Assembly (NCBI RefSeq): GCF_002021815.1
Contig: NZ_CP019952.1
Coordinates: forward strand, 1,333,001 to 1,397,000
Direction of reading: 5' to 3'
From: Pseudomonas parafulva
Lineage (GTDB): Bacteria; Pseudomonadota; Gammaproteobacteria; Pseudomonadales; Pseudomonadaceae
Length of the DNA: 64,000 nt
Part shown: positions 16,913 through 25,944 of the stretch, piece after piece
Numbering within the stretch: the stretch's first letter is position 1
How the letters are laid out: the number at the start of each line of letters is the position of its first letter
Made by a program: the position numbers and the translations under genes
The notes under the pieces: model-generated
Told to the model about the DNA's origin: nothing
Databases searched by the model: none
What the model saw: the letters and a program-made list of their open reading frames with translations, nothing else

Positions 16913-17284
16913 TCAATGCTTACCAAACCGCTCATCCAGGTAAGCAATGATGGCCTTGGACTCATACATCCAGGTCACCTTGCCCGCTTCCTCGATGCGC
17001 AGGCATGGCACTTTGATCCGGCCACCGCCTTGCTCCAGGGCCTGGCGGTGCACAGGGTCGTTCTTGGCGTCGCGCAACGCCACCGGCACGTTCAGGCGGT
17101 GCAAGGTGCGGCGGGTCTTGACGCAGAATGGGCAGGCATGGAACTGGTAGAGCGCCAAGCCCTTGGCCGCCTCGTCCACGCCGGCCTGGGCTGCTGGGTC
17201 GCGCTTGCGCTTGGCCGGGCGGCTGACCCAGTCGCCGAATACGATAAGCTGGCCGAGGCCAACCCGCAGGGCTTTGACGATCAT
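16913..17284 (-). CDS. Glutaredoxin-domain protein
   Basis: A 123-residue protein with an N-terminal helix (residues about 1-20, 'KALRVGLGQLIVFGDWV', possibly membrane-associated), a charged linker 'RPAKRKRD', then a glutaredoxin fold. It has the redox motif CPFC in 'YQFHACPFCVKTRRTLHR', the cis-Pro segment 'GRIKVPCLRIEE' and 'MYESKAIIAYLDERF'. It would reduce disulfides with glutathione. It lies directly after folE and its terminator, in the same orientation. Partner unknown. Confidence 0.88.
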   Translation of the reverse strand: MIVKALRVGLGQLIVFGDWVSRPAKRKRDPAAQAGVDEAAKGLALYQFHACPFCVKTRRTLHRLNVPVALRDAKNDPVHRQALEQGGGRIKVPCLRIEEAGKVTWMYESKAIIAYLDERFGKH

Positions 17285-17302
17285 CTACAAACTCCTGAAA
17301 TG

Positions 17303-17330
17303 AAAAAGGCCGACCGGCAGGGGTCGGCCT
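17303..17330 (-). terminator. Rho-independent terminator of folE
   Basis: Read on the minus strand, the stem 'aggccgacc...ggtcggcc' is followed by TTTTTC. It lies 16 bp after the folE stop and just upstream of the glutaredoxin gene, so the two genes are mostly separate transcription units. Confidence 0.82.
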
Positions 17331-17345
17331 GGGTGACGCAGCCGG

Positions 17346-17891
17346 TTACTTGATCAGGCTGAGGAACTCGCTGCGGGTGGCCGCGTTGGCGCGGAACTCA
17401 CCCAGCATCACCGACGTGATCATGCTCGAATTCTGTTTCTCCACACCGCGCATCATCATGCACATGTGCTTGGCCTCGATGACCACGGCAACGCCGGCGG
17501 CACCGGTGACCTGCTGTACGGCATCGGCGATCTGGCGGCTGAGGTTTTCCTGGATCTGCAGGCGACGGGCGTACATGTCGACGATACGCGCCACTTTCGA
17601 CAGGCCCAGCACCTTGCCCTTGGGCAGGTAGGCCACGTGGGCCTTGCCGATGAAGGGCAGCATGTGATGCTCGCACATCGAATACAGCTCGATGTCCCGG
17701 ACCAGCACCATTTCGCTGTTGTCGGAACTGAACAACGCGTTGTTGGTCACTTCTTCCAGTGTTTGCTCATAACCGCGGCAAAGATACTTCATCGCCTTTG
17801 CAGCCCGCTTGGGCGTGTCGAGCAGGCCCTCACGGGAGACGTCCTCGCCAATCTGGCTGAGGATCTCGGTGTAGTTCTGTTCCAGGGACAT
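17346..17891 (-). CDS. folE: GTP cyclohydrolase I
   Basis: This 181-residue enzyme makes 7,8-dihydroneopterin triphosphate from GTP, the first step of folate/tetrahydropterin synthesis. Zinc ligands are visible: Cys and His in '[21 protein letters not shown]' and a second Cys in '[13 protein letters not shown]'. The GTP-binding '[20 protein letters not shown]' is complete. The catalytic His is in 'EHHMLPF'. Length fits the short bacterial form. The smr gene follows upstream with a 69-bp gap. Confidence 0.96.
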   Translation of the reverse strand: MSLEQNYTEILSQIGEDVSREGLLDTPKRAAKAMKYLCRGYEQTLEEVTNNALFSSDNSEMVLVRDIELYSMCEHHMLPFIGKAHVAYLPKGKVLGLSKVARIVDMYARRLQIQENLSRQIADAVQQVTGAAGVAVVIEAKHMCMMMRGVEKQNSSMITSVMLGEFRANAATRSEFLSLIK

Positions 17892-17960
17892 GGATCTACC
17901 TGTGGGAAAAATCGCAAAAACGAAGGTTACGGCGGCAAGGGCGGCGCTGCAAGCGCGGCG

Positions 17961-18521
17961 TTACTCGTCGCGGCCTTCGAGCATGGTTCGCTTGAGCATC
18001 ACATAGACGGCGCCGGTGCCCCCGTGGCGGGCACTGCAGGAGGCAAAGCCGAGCACTTGCGGGTGCTGGCGCAGCCAGGTGTTGACGTGGCTCTTGATCA
18101 TGGGGCGCTTGCCATCCAGGCGTGCCGCTTTGCCGTGGGTGACCCGCACGCAGCGTACTTCCAGGCGGGTCGCTTCGGCGATGAAATCCCAAAGTGTCTC
18201 GCGCGCCTTTTCCACGGTCATGCCGTGCAGGTCAAGGCTGCCTTCGAACGGTATCTGCCCAAGCTTGAGCTTGCGCAGCTGGGTTTCCTGAACGCCGTCC
18301 CGGCGCCACATCAATTCGTCTTCGGCGCCCACGTCGATGACGAACTGGTCGGACATGCCATCGATGACCAACGCCTTGTCGCTGGACACGGTCGCCGACT
18401 GGCGCAGGCCGGCCAGCTTCTGGCGATCGGTCTTGGGCTTGCCGACCTCGGCACGGTCGTGCGTGATCGGCTTGACGCCGCGCACTTCGGCCTTGAACAG
18501 GGAAAAATCGTCGTCTTGCAT
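17961..18521 (-). CDS. Smr-domain protein
   Basis: A 186-residue protein whose C-terminal half (about 95-180) is an Smr (small MutS-related) domain. It has the 'LDLHGMTVEKARETL' signature, the 'VRVTHGKAARLDG' nuclease/binding loop (HGxG slightly altered to HGKA) and 'SARHGGTGAVYVMLK'. The N-terminal half is charged and probably disordered. Stand-alone Smr proteins bind nucleic acid, and some nick DNA or cleave RNA at stalled ribosomes. The role of this one is not established. It lies upstream of folE on the same strand. Confidence 0.9.
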   Translation of the reverse strand: MQDDDFSLFKAEVRGVKPITHDRAEVGKPKTDRQKLAGLRQSATVSSDKALVIDGMSDQFVIDVGAEDELMWRRDGVQETQLRKLKLGQIPFEGSLDLHGMTVEKARETLWDFIAEATRLEVRCVRVTHGKAARLDGKRPMIKSHVNTWLRQHPQVLGFASCSARHGGTGAVYVMLKRTMLEGRDE

Positions 18522-18610
18522 GATGCCTCCACGTGGGCGGCGTAGTTTACGCGAGTGCGCGGCGGTGTGCAGCCATGGTGGTTAGGTGGGGAAGGGGGAC
18601 GGTGGACTAC

Positions 18611-18727
18611 TGTAGGAGCGGCCCTTGTGCCGCGATGGGGCGCGCAGCGGCCCCGGCGATATAGGTTGCCAAGCTGAAATCCTGGGGCCGCTGCGCGCCC
18701 CATCGCGGCACAAGGCCGCTCCTACAG
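18611..18727. repeat. REP pair (BIME)
   Basis: Facing REP elements 'gtaggagcggcccttgtgcc' and 'cgcggcacaaggccgctcct' with 'ggccccgg' and 'tggggccgctgcgc' internal arms fill the gap between the small membrane-protein gene and the smr gene. Confidence 0.88.
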
Positions 18728-18748
18728 GGGGCAGCGTTTGCAGGAACC

Positions 18749-19069
18749 TCACTCATGCTTTTTCATCAAGTGAGGCGACATGTTCAGCTCCCGAGCCCGG
18801 CGCAGGCGGATGCGGCTCAGGCGCCAGAAGCGTACGCCAAGCCACAGCATCAACAGCCCCACCACCGTCAAGGTGGCGGCAAGCGGCTTGTTGGCGTTGA
18901 GTTCGGCCAGGGCAGGGTAGTTGCCCAACAGCCCGGCCACGCCAGCCATGGCCAGCAACACACCGAGGGTGGCCAGCAGCGCGGACAGCGCAGCACCCAG
19001 GCGTGCGCCCCAGCTGCGCGGTTGGCGCGGGCGCAGGCGCTTGGCGTCGATACTGCCTTTGAGCTTCAT
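18749..19069 (-). CDS. Small two-helix membrane protein, unknown function
   Basis: A 106-residue protein with a basic N-terminus ('KRLRPRQPRS') and two hydrophobic segments (about 27-48, 'LSALLATLGVLLAMAGVAGL', and about 63-82), then a basic cytoplasmic tail. The ATG at 19069 is preceded by 'aggagag' at good distance; the longer open frame upstream lacks a site. I do not recognise the family. It lies alone between a REP pair and the hydrolase gene. Confidence 0.65.
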   Translation of the reverse strand: MKLKGSIDAKRLRPRQPRSWGARLGAALSALLATLGVLLAMAGVAGLLGNYPALAELNANKPLAATLTVVGLLMLWLGVRFWRLSRIRLRRARELNMSPHLMKKHE

Positions 19070-19150
19070 CCTGCTCTCCTGTAGGGGTGTGAGCCCTTCG
19101 ACCCACAATCACACCTCCGGTTCCTGCCTGCCGCCACCCACGTGATCGGG

Positions 19151-19741
19151 TCAGATCAGGCTGGCCGTCGGCGCCACGCACGCGAAGTTGTCGGCCATCA
19201 CGGCCATTTCACACCGGTGAATCTGCGCCGCTGGAATCACTTGGTCGTTAAAAGCCAGGTCACGGGTGGCCGACGCATCTTCCACCAGGGTGCACCGGTA
19301 ACCATAATCCTTGGCACGGCGCACGGTGGTGCTGACGCTGGAGTGGCTCATGAAGCCGCAGACGATCAGGTCGAGATGGCCGAGTGCCTGCAACGTCTCG
19401 TGCAGTTTGGTGTTCTTGAAGGCATTGGGCATGCGTTTTTCGATCACGGTCTCGCCTTCCAGCGGTTCGAGCCCCGGAATGAACTGACCCGCAGGGCCCT
19501 GGGGGTCGAAGCGCCCGCCAACGGTGCCCAGATGGCGAACATGGATGATCGGACGGCCGCTCTTGCGCGCGGCATCGAGCAACCTGGCGATGTTGGCCAC
19601 GGCCTCATCCATGCCCGACAGCGCCAGGGGCCCGGTGAGGTACTCCTTCTGCGCATCAATGATGATCAGGCTGGCTTGGCTCAGCTTGGCCGGCGGGTAA
19701 TCGCGGCCAGTGAGGCGGAACATCGTGGTTGGAACGGACAT
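19151..19741 (-). CDS. Isochorismatase-superfamily hydrolase lacking the canonical Cys
   Basis: This 196-residue alpha/beta hydrolase of the isochorismatase/nicotinamidase superfamily starts at ATG 19741 with 'aaggag' upstream. The catalytic Asp is in 'ASLIIIDAQKEY' and the Lys in 'VIEKRMPNAF'. The nucleophile position reads 'GFMSHSSVSTTVRRA': Ser135 (AGC) stands where amidases of this superfamily have Cys ('GxMTHxCV'). True isochorismatases also lack the Cys, so it may hydrolyse a vinyl ether, act poorly or be a binding protein. No siderophore or phenazine genes are adjacent. Fold call firm, activity unknown. Confidence 0.88.
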   Translation of the reverse strand: MSVPTTMFRLTGRDYPPAKLSQASLIIIDAQKEYLTGPLALSGMDEAVANIARLLDAARKSGRPIIHVRHLGTVGGRFDPQGPAGQFIPGLEPLEGETVIEKRMPNAFKNTKLHETLQALGHLDLIVCGFMSHSSVSTTVRRAKDYGYRCTLVEDASATRDLAFNDQVIPAAQIHRCEMAVMADNFACVAPTASLI

Positions 19742-19922
19742 CAAGGGCTCCTTGGTATAGGGCTTTTGTGCGCCTATTCTCCCCTGCCTTGGCGACAATG
19801 GGAATGGTTGACAACGCAAGTGGCGTGGTTGCTGGCTTGTGGCTACCGTACAGGCGATTGCAGGGAACAAATCCGGGGCCTGGGCTGTTAGACTTTCGAC
19901 CAGTCTGAATTAGGAGTTTCCC

Positions 19923-20831
19923 GTGATCACATCCCGTCTGCGCACGCTGCGCGACTATATCCGTTGGGCGGTCAGCCGCTTCCATGAGCACGACCTGTTC
20001 TTCGGCCATGGTGCCGACAACGCCTGGGATGAAGCCCGGTTGCTGGTGCTGGGGGCGGTCCACCTGCCGTTCGAGGTGGCCGACAGCTACCTGGACTGCA
20101 TGCTCGAGGATGCCGAGCGCGTACAGCTGCAGCACTTGCTCAAGCGCCGCATCGAAGAACGGGTACCCACCGCCTACCTGCTGGGCGAGGCCTGGTTCTG
20201 TGGCATGTCGTTCATCGTCGATGAGCGCGTGCTGGTGCCGCGCTCTCCCATTGGCGAACTGCTGGAAAAGCGCCTTGAGCCGTGGCTGGGCGCTGAGCCA
20301 GGCCGCATTCTGGACCTGTGCACCGGCTCCGGCTGCATCGGGATCGTCGCCGCCGACGTCTTCCCGCAGGCCGAGGTGGTGCTGGCCGACCTGTCGTTCG
20401 AAGCGCTCGAAGTGGCCAACCAGAACATCGAGCGCCATGGCCTCGATGGCCGGGTGTACACCGTGCAGGGCGACGGTTTCGAAGGGCTGCCGGGCCAGCG
20501 CTTCGACCTGATCCTGTCCAACCCGCCGTACGTGGACGCCGAAGACTTCGACGACATGCCGGCCGAATACCACCACGAACCGGAGCTGGGCTTGGCTTGC
20601 GGTGCTGATGGTCTGGACTTGGTACGGCGCATGCTGGCCGATGCGGCCGACCACCTGACCGAAAAGGGCTTGCTGATCGTGGAGGTGGGCAACAGCCAGG
20701 TTCATGTCGAGGCGCTGTACCCGGAAGTCGATTTCGCCTGGCTCGAATTCGAGCGCGGCGGGCATGGGGTATTCATGCTCACCGCCGAGCAGTGCCGTCA
20801 GCATCAGGCGTTGTTCAAAGGCCGCGTCTGA
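19923..20831 (+). CDS. prmB: Ribosomal protein L3 N5-glutamine methyltransferase
   Basis: A 302-residue class I SAM methyltransferase. The SAM-binding motif is '[20 protein letters not shown]' (about residues 125-144). The glutamine-binding NPPY motif is in '[18 protein letters not shown]', a tail that favours PrmB over PrmC, as does '[16 protein letters not shown]'. PrmB methylates L3 and helps 50S assembly. The start is GTG at 19923 with 'taggag' upstream. Chorismate synthase lies downstream at a distance; in many gammaproteobacteria prmB and aroC are neighbours, which supports the call. Confidence 0.94.
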   Translation: MITSRLRTLRDYIRWAVSRFHEHDLFFGHGADNAWDEARLLVLGAVHLPFEVADSYLDCMLEDAERVQLQHLLKRRIEERVPTAYLLGEAWFCGMSFIVDERVLVPRSPIGELLEKRLEPWLGAEPGRILDLCTGSGCIGIVAADVFPQAEVVLADLSFEALEVANQNIERHGLDGRVYTVQGDGFEGLPGQRFDLILSNPPYVDAEDFDDMPAEYHHEPELGLACGADGLDLVRRMLADAADHLTEKGLLIVEVGNSQVHVEALYPEVDFAWLEFERGGHGVFMLTAEQCRQHQALFKGRV

Positions 20832-20839
20832 GGGCGCGT

Positions 20840-20872
20840 GGGCGCAACGGGTGTCAGGCGCCCGTTTCGCCC
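20840..20872. terminator. Terminator-like hairpin after prmB
   Basis: Stem 'gggcgcaacggg' / 'cccgtttcgccc' (one mismatch, 9-base loop) 8 bp after the prmB stop. It faces a convergent gene. Confidence 0.65.
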
Positions 20873-20921
20873 AACCCGTTTTTAAAACACCTGAGGCCCA
20901 TGAAACGCCAGGCCCAGGGTT

Positions 20922-21704
20922 TCAACGCGTGGCGATCCAGATCAGTAGCCCGGCTTGAAACAGTGCAAAGGCCACCAGGCAGGTGATGGTGAACCGCAAG
21001 CCGCTGTCTTCGCGCTGGTACTTGGCCACACGCTCATCACGCTCGCGCAAGCGGGCCTCGCCTTCCTGCAACTGCTGGTCTGCCTGCTGCAATAACTGCG
21101 CGGCATCGAGAAGGCCCAGGCGCTGCACGCGCTCGCTGTTCCAGCCTACCTCCAGCTGGTCTACCCGGGTCTCGGCCGTTCGGCCCTTGAGCACCTGCCC
21201 GTCTTCGTACTGCACCTCAAGGCCTGCCCCGCGCAGGCACTGGTCCCGGCGCAGGCGCGAGTCCTCCTCCAGCGCATCCTTGCTCGGCAGCGCAAAGGCC
21301 TCTACCCGGTAATTCGGCCACTTGCGCTGCAGCCACTGGGCGGCCTGGGCCAGCAGGAAGCGGCCCAGGCCGCGATTGACCGGCTCCAGTTGCAGGCCAT
21401 GCTCATCCCCAAGGCGCACGCACCGCGCCTGATGATCTACGCGTATGTCCACCTGGTTATGGCCCTTGTGCACTTTCTGGCCGGGCAACGCAATCTGCAT
21501 GCGCAGCAGGCTGTGGGCCGGGTCATGGCGCTCGGCATAGCCGAACTGTACGAAACGCAGGGGTCGGGCGCCGGTTACGCGGTCGCCAGGCAGCGGCGCC
21601 AGGCGCAGCAACTGGTGATGCTCGACGGCCAGGTCCGCCCAGGGCAGGGCGGGGGTGTGTTGGGGCTCTTCAGCCGGCTCTGTGGCAGCAGGTGGTGTAG
21701 TCAT
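20922..21704 (-). CDS. Uncharacterised protein with C-terminal coiled coil and membrane anchor
   Basis: A 260-residue protein beginning 'MTTPPAATEPAEEPQ'. The body (about 25-190) is soluble and contains 'VDIRVDHQARCVRLGDEHG' and 'LQLEPVNRGLGRFLLAQAA'. A glutamine/arginine-rich coiled coil (about 200-230, 'LLQQADQQLQEGEARLRERD') follows, then one membrane helix at the extreme C-terminus ('ITCLVAFALFQAGLLIWIA'), so it is tail-anchored in the cytoplasmic membrane with most of the protein inside. The ATG at 21704 has 'aagga' 8 bases before it. I do not recognise the family. Confidence 0.75.
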   Translation of the reverse strand: MTTPPAATEPAEEPQHTPALPWADLAVEHHQLLRLAPLPGDRVTGARPLRFVQFGYAERHDPAHSLLRMQIALPGQKVHKGHNQVDIRVDHQARCVRLGDEHGLQLEPVNRGLGRFLLAQAAQWLQRKWPNYRVEAFALPSKDALEEDSRLRRDQCLRGAGLEVQYEDGQVLKGRTAETRVDQLEVGWNSERVQRLGLLDAAQLLQQADQQLQEGEARLRERDERVAKYQREDSGLRFTITCLVAFALFQAGLLIWIATR

Positions 21705-21767
21705 CAGTGCATGTCCTTGGCTATGCACGCTGTATCGGCCGCCGCTGCCCAGACCTGAGCCCGTCGA

Positions 21768-22727
21768 TCAGCCCGGTGGCAACTGGCGAATGAACGTGAC
21801 GATCTGCTCGCCCAGCTCCCGTGCCAATGGCAACTGCGGGTTCTGGTAGCTCTCGCGCTGTTCGCTCATGTCTTTGGGGCTGATGCGCAGCATGTGGTTC
21901 ATGCCCTCGATCAGCACCAGGTGAGCATCGGGTTTGGCGTCCTTGAGCTTCTGCGCATCGGCCACGTCCACCTGCACGTCGTTGCGCCCCTGCACGATCA
22001 GCGCCGGCATGGGCAGCCGCGCAAACGCGGCTGCCGGGTCCTGCCGGAACAAGGTGATCAGGTAGGGCTGCACGCTGGGGCGAAACACCTGGCGCAGCGG
22101 TGCGGGTACGTCCAGGCTGGTCTGGCCGGCTTCCAGGCGGTCAAGCAGGGCACTGCCACGGGCCAGCTGCGCAGGCGGAAGGCGCTCGGCAAGCTGCTCG
22201 CGCACCACTTCGGCCATGGGCCTGCCGCTGCCAGCCAGGCTGACCACCGCACTGGCCCCAGCCTGCTCGGCGGCCAGGCTGGCGATCAGCGCACCTTCGC
22301 TGTGGCCGATCAGGATCAACGAGCCGAAGCGGGGGTCGGCCTTGAGCTTATGGCCCCAGGCCACCACGTCGGCGACATAACGCTCCACGCTCAAGTCGCG
22401 TTCATCGGGCGTAGCCGGTTGGCTGGCGGCCACGCCGCGCTTGTCGTAGCGCACGCTGGCGATATTCGCATTGGCCAGCAGCAAGGCCAGGCGCTTCAAG
22501 TTGTCCACGCGCCCGCCAGCCGGGTTGTTGCCGTCGCGGTCAGTGGGCCCGGAGCCTGCGATGATCAGCACCACCGGCGGCGGGGTGTCCTGTTGGGGTA
22601 GCAACAGGCTGCCGTGTAATACGCCCTGACCGGTGTCCAGGTCGATCGGGCGGTGCAGAACGGTCGGGGTGGCGGCATGGCAAAGGGTGGTCAACAGCAG
22701 GCAAAGCAGGGCAATGAAACGCGGCAT
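21768..22727 (-). CDS. Secreted alpha/beta hydrolase
   Basis: A 319-residue protein with a signal peptide ('MPRFIALLCLLLTTLCHA', cleavage near residue 18). The alpha/beta-hydrolase core has the oxyanion stretch 'VVLIIAGSGPTDRDGN', the nucleophile elbow GHSEG in 'LILIGHSEGALIASL', Asp in 'LIVQGRNDVQVDVADA' and the catalytic His in 'LIEGMNHMLR'. This is the layout of YaaG/dienelactone-hydrolase-like periplasmic esterases ('alpha/beta fold hydrolase' of Pseudomonas). The ATG at 22727 was preferred to a TTG three codons upstream. Substrate unknown. Confidence 0.85.
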   Translation of the reverse strand: MPRFIALLCLLLTTLCHAATPTVLHRPIDLDTGQGVLHGSLLLPQQDTPPPVVLIIAGSGPTDRDGNNPAGGRVDNLKRLALLLANANIASVRYDKRGVAASQPATPDERDLSVERYVADVVAWGHKLKADPRFGSLILIGHSEGALIASLAAEQAGASAVVSLAGSGRPMAEVVREQLAERLPPAQLARGSALLDRLEAGQTSLDVPAPLRQVFRPSVQPYLITLFRQDPAAAFARLPMPALIVQGRNDVQVDVADAQKLKDAKPDAHLVLIEGMNHMLRISPKDMSEQRESYQNPQLPLARELGEQIVTFIRQLPPG

Positions 22728-22907
22728 CGTGCGCAACTACACAGGGGAGATAGCACTTTGACCTACAGTGGCCGAGGAAGGTTCTAAGCCAGGCCCAAGG
22801 CCCCGCATCGCCCGGAACGACGCGCTCGCCAACCGGCCCGCACACGCGGGCAATCCACCTGTATACTGCCGCTTTCCTTCACTTCAGGCAGATCTCGCGG
22901 AGCGTCC

Positions 22908-23999
22908 ATGTCCGGCAATACCTACGGCAAGCTGTTCACTGTCACCACCGCTGGCGAAAGCCATGGCCCGGCGTTGGTCGCCATTGTCGATGGGTGCCCG
23001 CCAGGCCTTGAGATCTCCCTTGCCGACCTGCAGCGCGACCTGGACCGGCGCAAGCCCGGCACCAGCCGCCATACCACCCAGCGCCAGGAACCCGATGAGG
23101 TGGAAATCCTCTCAGGCGTGTTCGAAGGGCGCACCACCGGTTGCTCCATTGGCCTGCTGATCCGCAACACCGACCAAAAGTCCAAGGACTACTCGGCCAT
23201 CAAGGACCTGTTCCGCCCGGCCCACGCCGACTACACCTATCACCACAAATACGGCACCCGCGACTACCGTGGCGGCGGGCGTAGTTCGGCCCGCGAAACC
23301 GCCATGCGCGTGGCTGCCGGCGCCATCGCCAAGAAGTACCTGGCCACCCAGGGCATCACCGTGCGCGGCTACATGAGCCAGCTGGGCCCGATCCAGATCC
23401 CTTTCAAGACCTGGGACTCGGTGGAGCAGAACGCTTTCTTCAGCCCCGACCCGAGCAAGGTGCCGGAGCTTGAGGCGTACATGGATCAGCTGCGCCGGGA
23501 TCAGGATTCGGTAGGCGCCAAGATCACCGTGGTGGCCGAAGGCGTCATGCCGGGCCTTGGCGAGCCGATTTTCGATCGTCTGGACGCCGAGCTGGCCCAT
23601 GCGCTGATGAGCATCAATGCCGTGAAAGGCGTGGAAATCGGTGCAGGCTTTGCCAGCGTTGCGCAGCGCGGCACCGAGCACCGCGACGAGATGACCCCGC
23701 AGGGTTTTCTCAGTAACAACGCAGGCGGCATTCTGGGTGGTATCTCTTCGGGCCAGCCGATCGTTGCCCACCTGGCATTGAAGCCTACCTCGAGCATCAC
23801 CGTGCCGGGCCGCTCGGTGGACGTGGACGGCAACCCGGTGGACGTCATCACCAAAGGCCGGCATGACCCCTGCGTAGGCATTCGCGCCACCCCAATCGCC
23901 GAGGCGATGATGGCCATCGCGCTGATGGATCACCTGTTGCGCCACCGTGCCCAGAACGCCGAGGTGAAGGTGAACACGCCGGTGCTGGGCCAGCTCTGA
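22908..23999 (+). CDS. aroC: Chorismate synthase
   Basis: This 363-residue enzyme forms chorismate from EPSP with reduced FMN, the last shikimate step. Signatures are present: '[18 protein letters not shown]' near the start, '[19 protein letters not shown]' with the conserved Arg/Ser pair, and '[19 protein letters not shown]' toward the end. 'ggagcg' precedes the ATG. Together with the class II DAHP synthase at 48192 it represents the aromatic pathway in this window. An MFS gene follows after 81 bp. Confidence 0.97.
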   Translation: MSGNTYGKLFTVTTAGESHGPALVAIVDGCPPGLEISLADLQRDLDRRKPGTSRHTTQRQEPDEVEILSGVFEGRTTGCSIGLLIRNTDQKSKDYSAIKDLFRPAHADYTYHHKYGTRDYRGGGRSSARETAMRVAAGAIAKKYLATQGITVRGYMSQLGPIQIPFKTWDSVEQNAFFSPDPSKVPELEAYMDQLRRDQDSVGAKITVVAEGVMPGLGEPIFDRLDAELAHALMSINAVKGVEIGAGFASVAQRGTEHRDEMTPQGFLSNNAGGILGGISSGQPIVAHLALKPTSSITVPGRSVDVDGNPVDVITKGRHDPCVGIRATPIAEAMMAIALMDHLLRHRAQNAEVKVNTPVLGQL

Positions 24000-24080
24000 C
24001 CCATCTGGGCCTGTTTTCTCGCGGCGGTAGCTCGCGCAGCTGAGTCACCGCCGACAGGCCCTGCTTCCCAAGGCAACCCC

Positions 24081-25235
24081 ATGCAGCCGATACCCTACTG
24101 GCGATTGTCCAGTTTCTACCTGTTCTATTTCGCCTTGCTGGGGTCCACGGCGCCGTTCCTGGCGCTGTACTTCGACCACCTGGGCTTTGCGCCCGCGCGC
24201 ATCGGCGAACTGGTGGCCATTCCCATGCTGATGCGCTGCATAGCGCCCAATCTGTGGGGCTGGCTGGGGGACCGGACCGGGCAGCGCCTACTGATCGTGC
24301 GGCTTGGGGCATTGTGCACGCTGGCCACCTTCAGCCTGATCTTCTTCGGCAAGAGCTACGCCTGGCTGGCGATTGTCATGGCCTTGCATGCGTTCTTCTG
24401 GCACGCGGTGCTGCCGCAGTTCGAGGTGATTACGCTGGCGCACCTGCATGGCCAGACGTCGCGCTACAGCCAGGTACGGCTGTGGGGGTCGATTGGGTTC
24501 ATCCTCACCGTGGTGGGGCTTGGGCGCCTGCTCGAATGGCTGAGCCTGGACATCTATCCCGTGGCCCTGGTCCTGATCATGGCCGGTATCGTGGCCGCCA
24601 GCCTCTGGGTACCCAATGCCCAGCCCGTCGAGCACGGTGAGCGACACGGGGCCGGGGGTTTTCTCAAGCAGCTGCGCGCCCCTGGAGTCCTGGCGTTCTA
24701 CGTCTGTGTGGCGCTGATGCAATTGAGCCATGGGCCGTACTACACCTTCCTCACCCTGCACCTGGAGCACCTGGGTTACAGCCGAACGGCCATTGGCCTG
24801 CTGTGGGCGCTCGGGGTGGTGGCGGAAGTGGTGATGTTCATGCTCATGAGTCGCCTGTTCGCACGGTTCAGCGTCCGCCGGGTGCTGCTCGCAAGCTTCG
24901 TGCTGGCCGCCGTGCGCTGGCTGTTGCTGGGCAATCTGGCAGCGCAGCCGGGCGTACTGGTGGGCGCGCAGTTGCTGCATGCGGCCACTTTCGGCTGCTT
25001 TCACGCGGCCAGCATCGCCTTCGTGCAGAGCAGTTTCGGCGCCAGGCAGCAGGGGCAGGGCCAGGCCCTGTACGCTGCGCTGTCGGGTACCGGTGGTGCC
25101 CTGGGCGCGTTGTACGCCGGCTATAGCTGGAACATGCTCGGCCCCGGGCTCACCTTTGGTATGGCCAGCGTCGCAGCACTGGCGGCAGCCGTTATCATGG
25201 CCTTTCATTCGCAACCCAACAGGACCTTACGATGA
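24081..25235 (+). CDS. MFS transporter (HcaT/3-phenylpropionate-transporter-like)
   Basis: A 384-residue major facilitator with twelve hydrophobic segments. The N-terminal 'YWRLSSFYLFYFALLGSTAP' and 'PNLWGWLGDRTGQR' (loop 2-3 motif A variant) match the MFS_1-like/HcaT subgroup, as does 'VRLWGSIGFILTVVGLG' in TM4-5. The family moves sugars or aromatic acids by proton symport, but the specific substrate is unknown. Its stop overlaps the next ATG by 4 bp, so it is co-translated with the acireductone-dioxygenase-like gene. Confidence 0.88.
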   Translation: MQPIPYWRLSSFYLFYFALLGSTAPFLALYFDHLGFAPARIGELVAIPMLMRCIAPNLWGWLGDRTGQRLLIVRLGALCTLATFSLIFFGKSYAWLAIVMALHAFFWHAVLPQFEVITLAHLHGQTSRYSQVRLWGSIGFILTVVGLGRLLEWLSLDIYPVALVLIMAGIVAASLWVPNAQPVEHGERHGAGGFLKQLRAPGVLAFYVCVALMQLSHGPYYTFLTLHLEHLGYSRTAIGLLWALGVVAEVVMFMLMSRLFARFSVRRVLLASFVLAAVRWLLLGNLAAQPGVLVGAQLLHAATFGCFHAASIAFVQSSFGARQQGQGQALYAALSGTGGALGALYAGYSWNMLGPGLTFGMASVAALAAAVIMAFHSQPNRTLR

Positions 25236-25768
25236 GCATCCTCTGCGTATTCGACCCTTCCACCCCGCAGTTGCCCAACAAGGTGCTGACCCATGCCGAA
25301 GACATCACGGCAGCACTGGCCGAGCATGGGGTGTCGCTCATGCAGGCCGAGCACGGGCTGCGGGTGCGTCCGGGCACCTTGCACGATGAGATGATGGATG
25401 CCTGCCAGGCCCATCTCGATCACATGATGACCACCCACGGTTGCCGGGCCCATGGGGTGATCAACCGTGACGGGGTCGAGGATCAAGGCCCGGACCTGCG
25501 CGATGAGCATGTGCTCGATACCGACGAAGTGATCGTCGTGGTGAGCGGACGCGTGCAGGTTGGCCTGCGCCTGGCAGCTGAGGTGTATTCGGTGATGTGC
25601 GAGAAGGGCGACCAGTTACGCGTGCCTGCGGGGACGCGGCGCTGGCTTGAGCTGGGGGAGGCGCCGTTTTGCCTGGCGTTCAGGCTGTTTGCAACTGAAG
25701 CGGGCAGTCAGCTGACATTTACCGGCGACGCGAGTGCGCGGGCGTTTCTGGGGATAGACGAGTTGTGA
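25232..25768 (+). CDS. Acireductone-dioxygenase-like cupin lacking two metal ligands
   Basis: A 178-residue cupin clearly related to MtnD of the methionine salvage pathway: 'YSVMCEKGDQLRVPAGTRRWLELG' and 'AFRLFATEAGSQLTFTG' follow the family closely. The four metal ligands of active ARD (His-x-His-x3-Glu and a later His) read here as H93, L95, E99 and R137 ('EHVLDTDEV' and 'GTRRW'), so two His are replaced. Ni/Fe binding as in classical ARD is therefore unlikely. No mtnABC genes are adjacent. It is translationally coupled to the MFS transporter, suggesting a shared and different role. Confidence 0.87.
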   Translation: MSILCVFDPSTPQLPNKVLTHAEDITAALAEHGVSLMQAEHGLRVRPGTLHDEMMDACQAHLDHMMTTHGCRAHGVINRDGVEDQGPDLRDEHVLDTDEVIVVVSGRVQVGLRLAAEVYSVMCEKGDQLRVPAGTRRWLELGEAPFCLAFRLFATEAGSQLTFTGDASARAFLGIDEL

Positions 25769-25795
25769 CCTTGCGCCCGAGGCATGTAATGCCCC

Positions 25796-25912
25796 TGTAG
25801 GGGCGGTCTCGTGCCGCGATGGCCCGCGCAGCGGCCCCAAGATTTCAGCTTCACAGCTCATATCGTTGGGGCCGCGTTGCGGCCTATCGCGGCACGAGGC
25901 CGCTCCCACCTT
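25796..25912. repeat. REP pair (BIME)
   Basis: Facing REP palindromes 'gtaggggcggtctcgtgccg' and 'tcgcggcacgaggccgctcc', with inner arms 'cgcgcagcggcccca' and 'tggggccgcgttgcggc', fill the gap between two convergent genes. Confidence 0.88.
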
Positions 25913-25944
25913 GAATTTGGTCGCTTTCGGGGGCAGTGCAAGAA

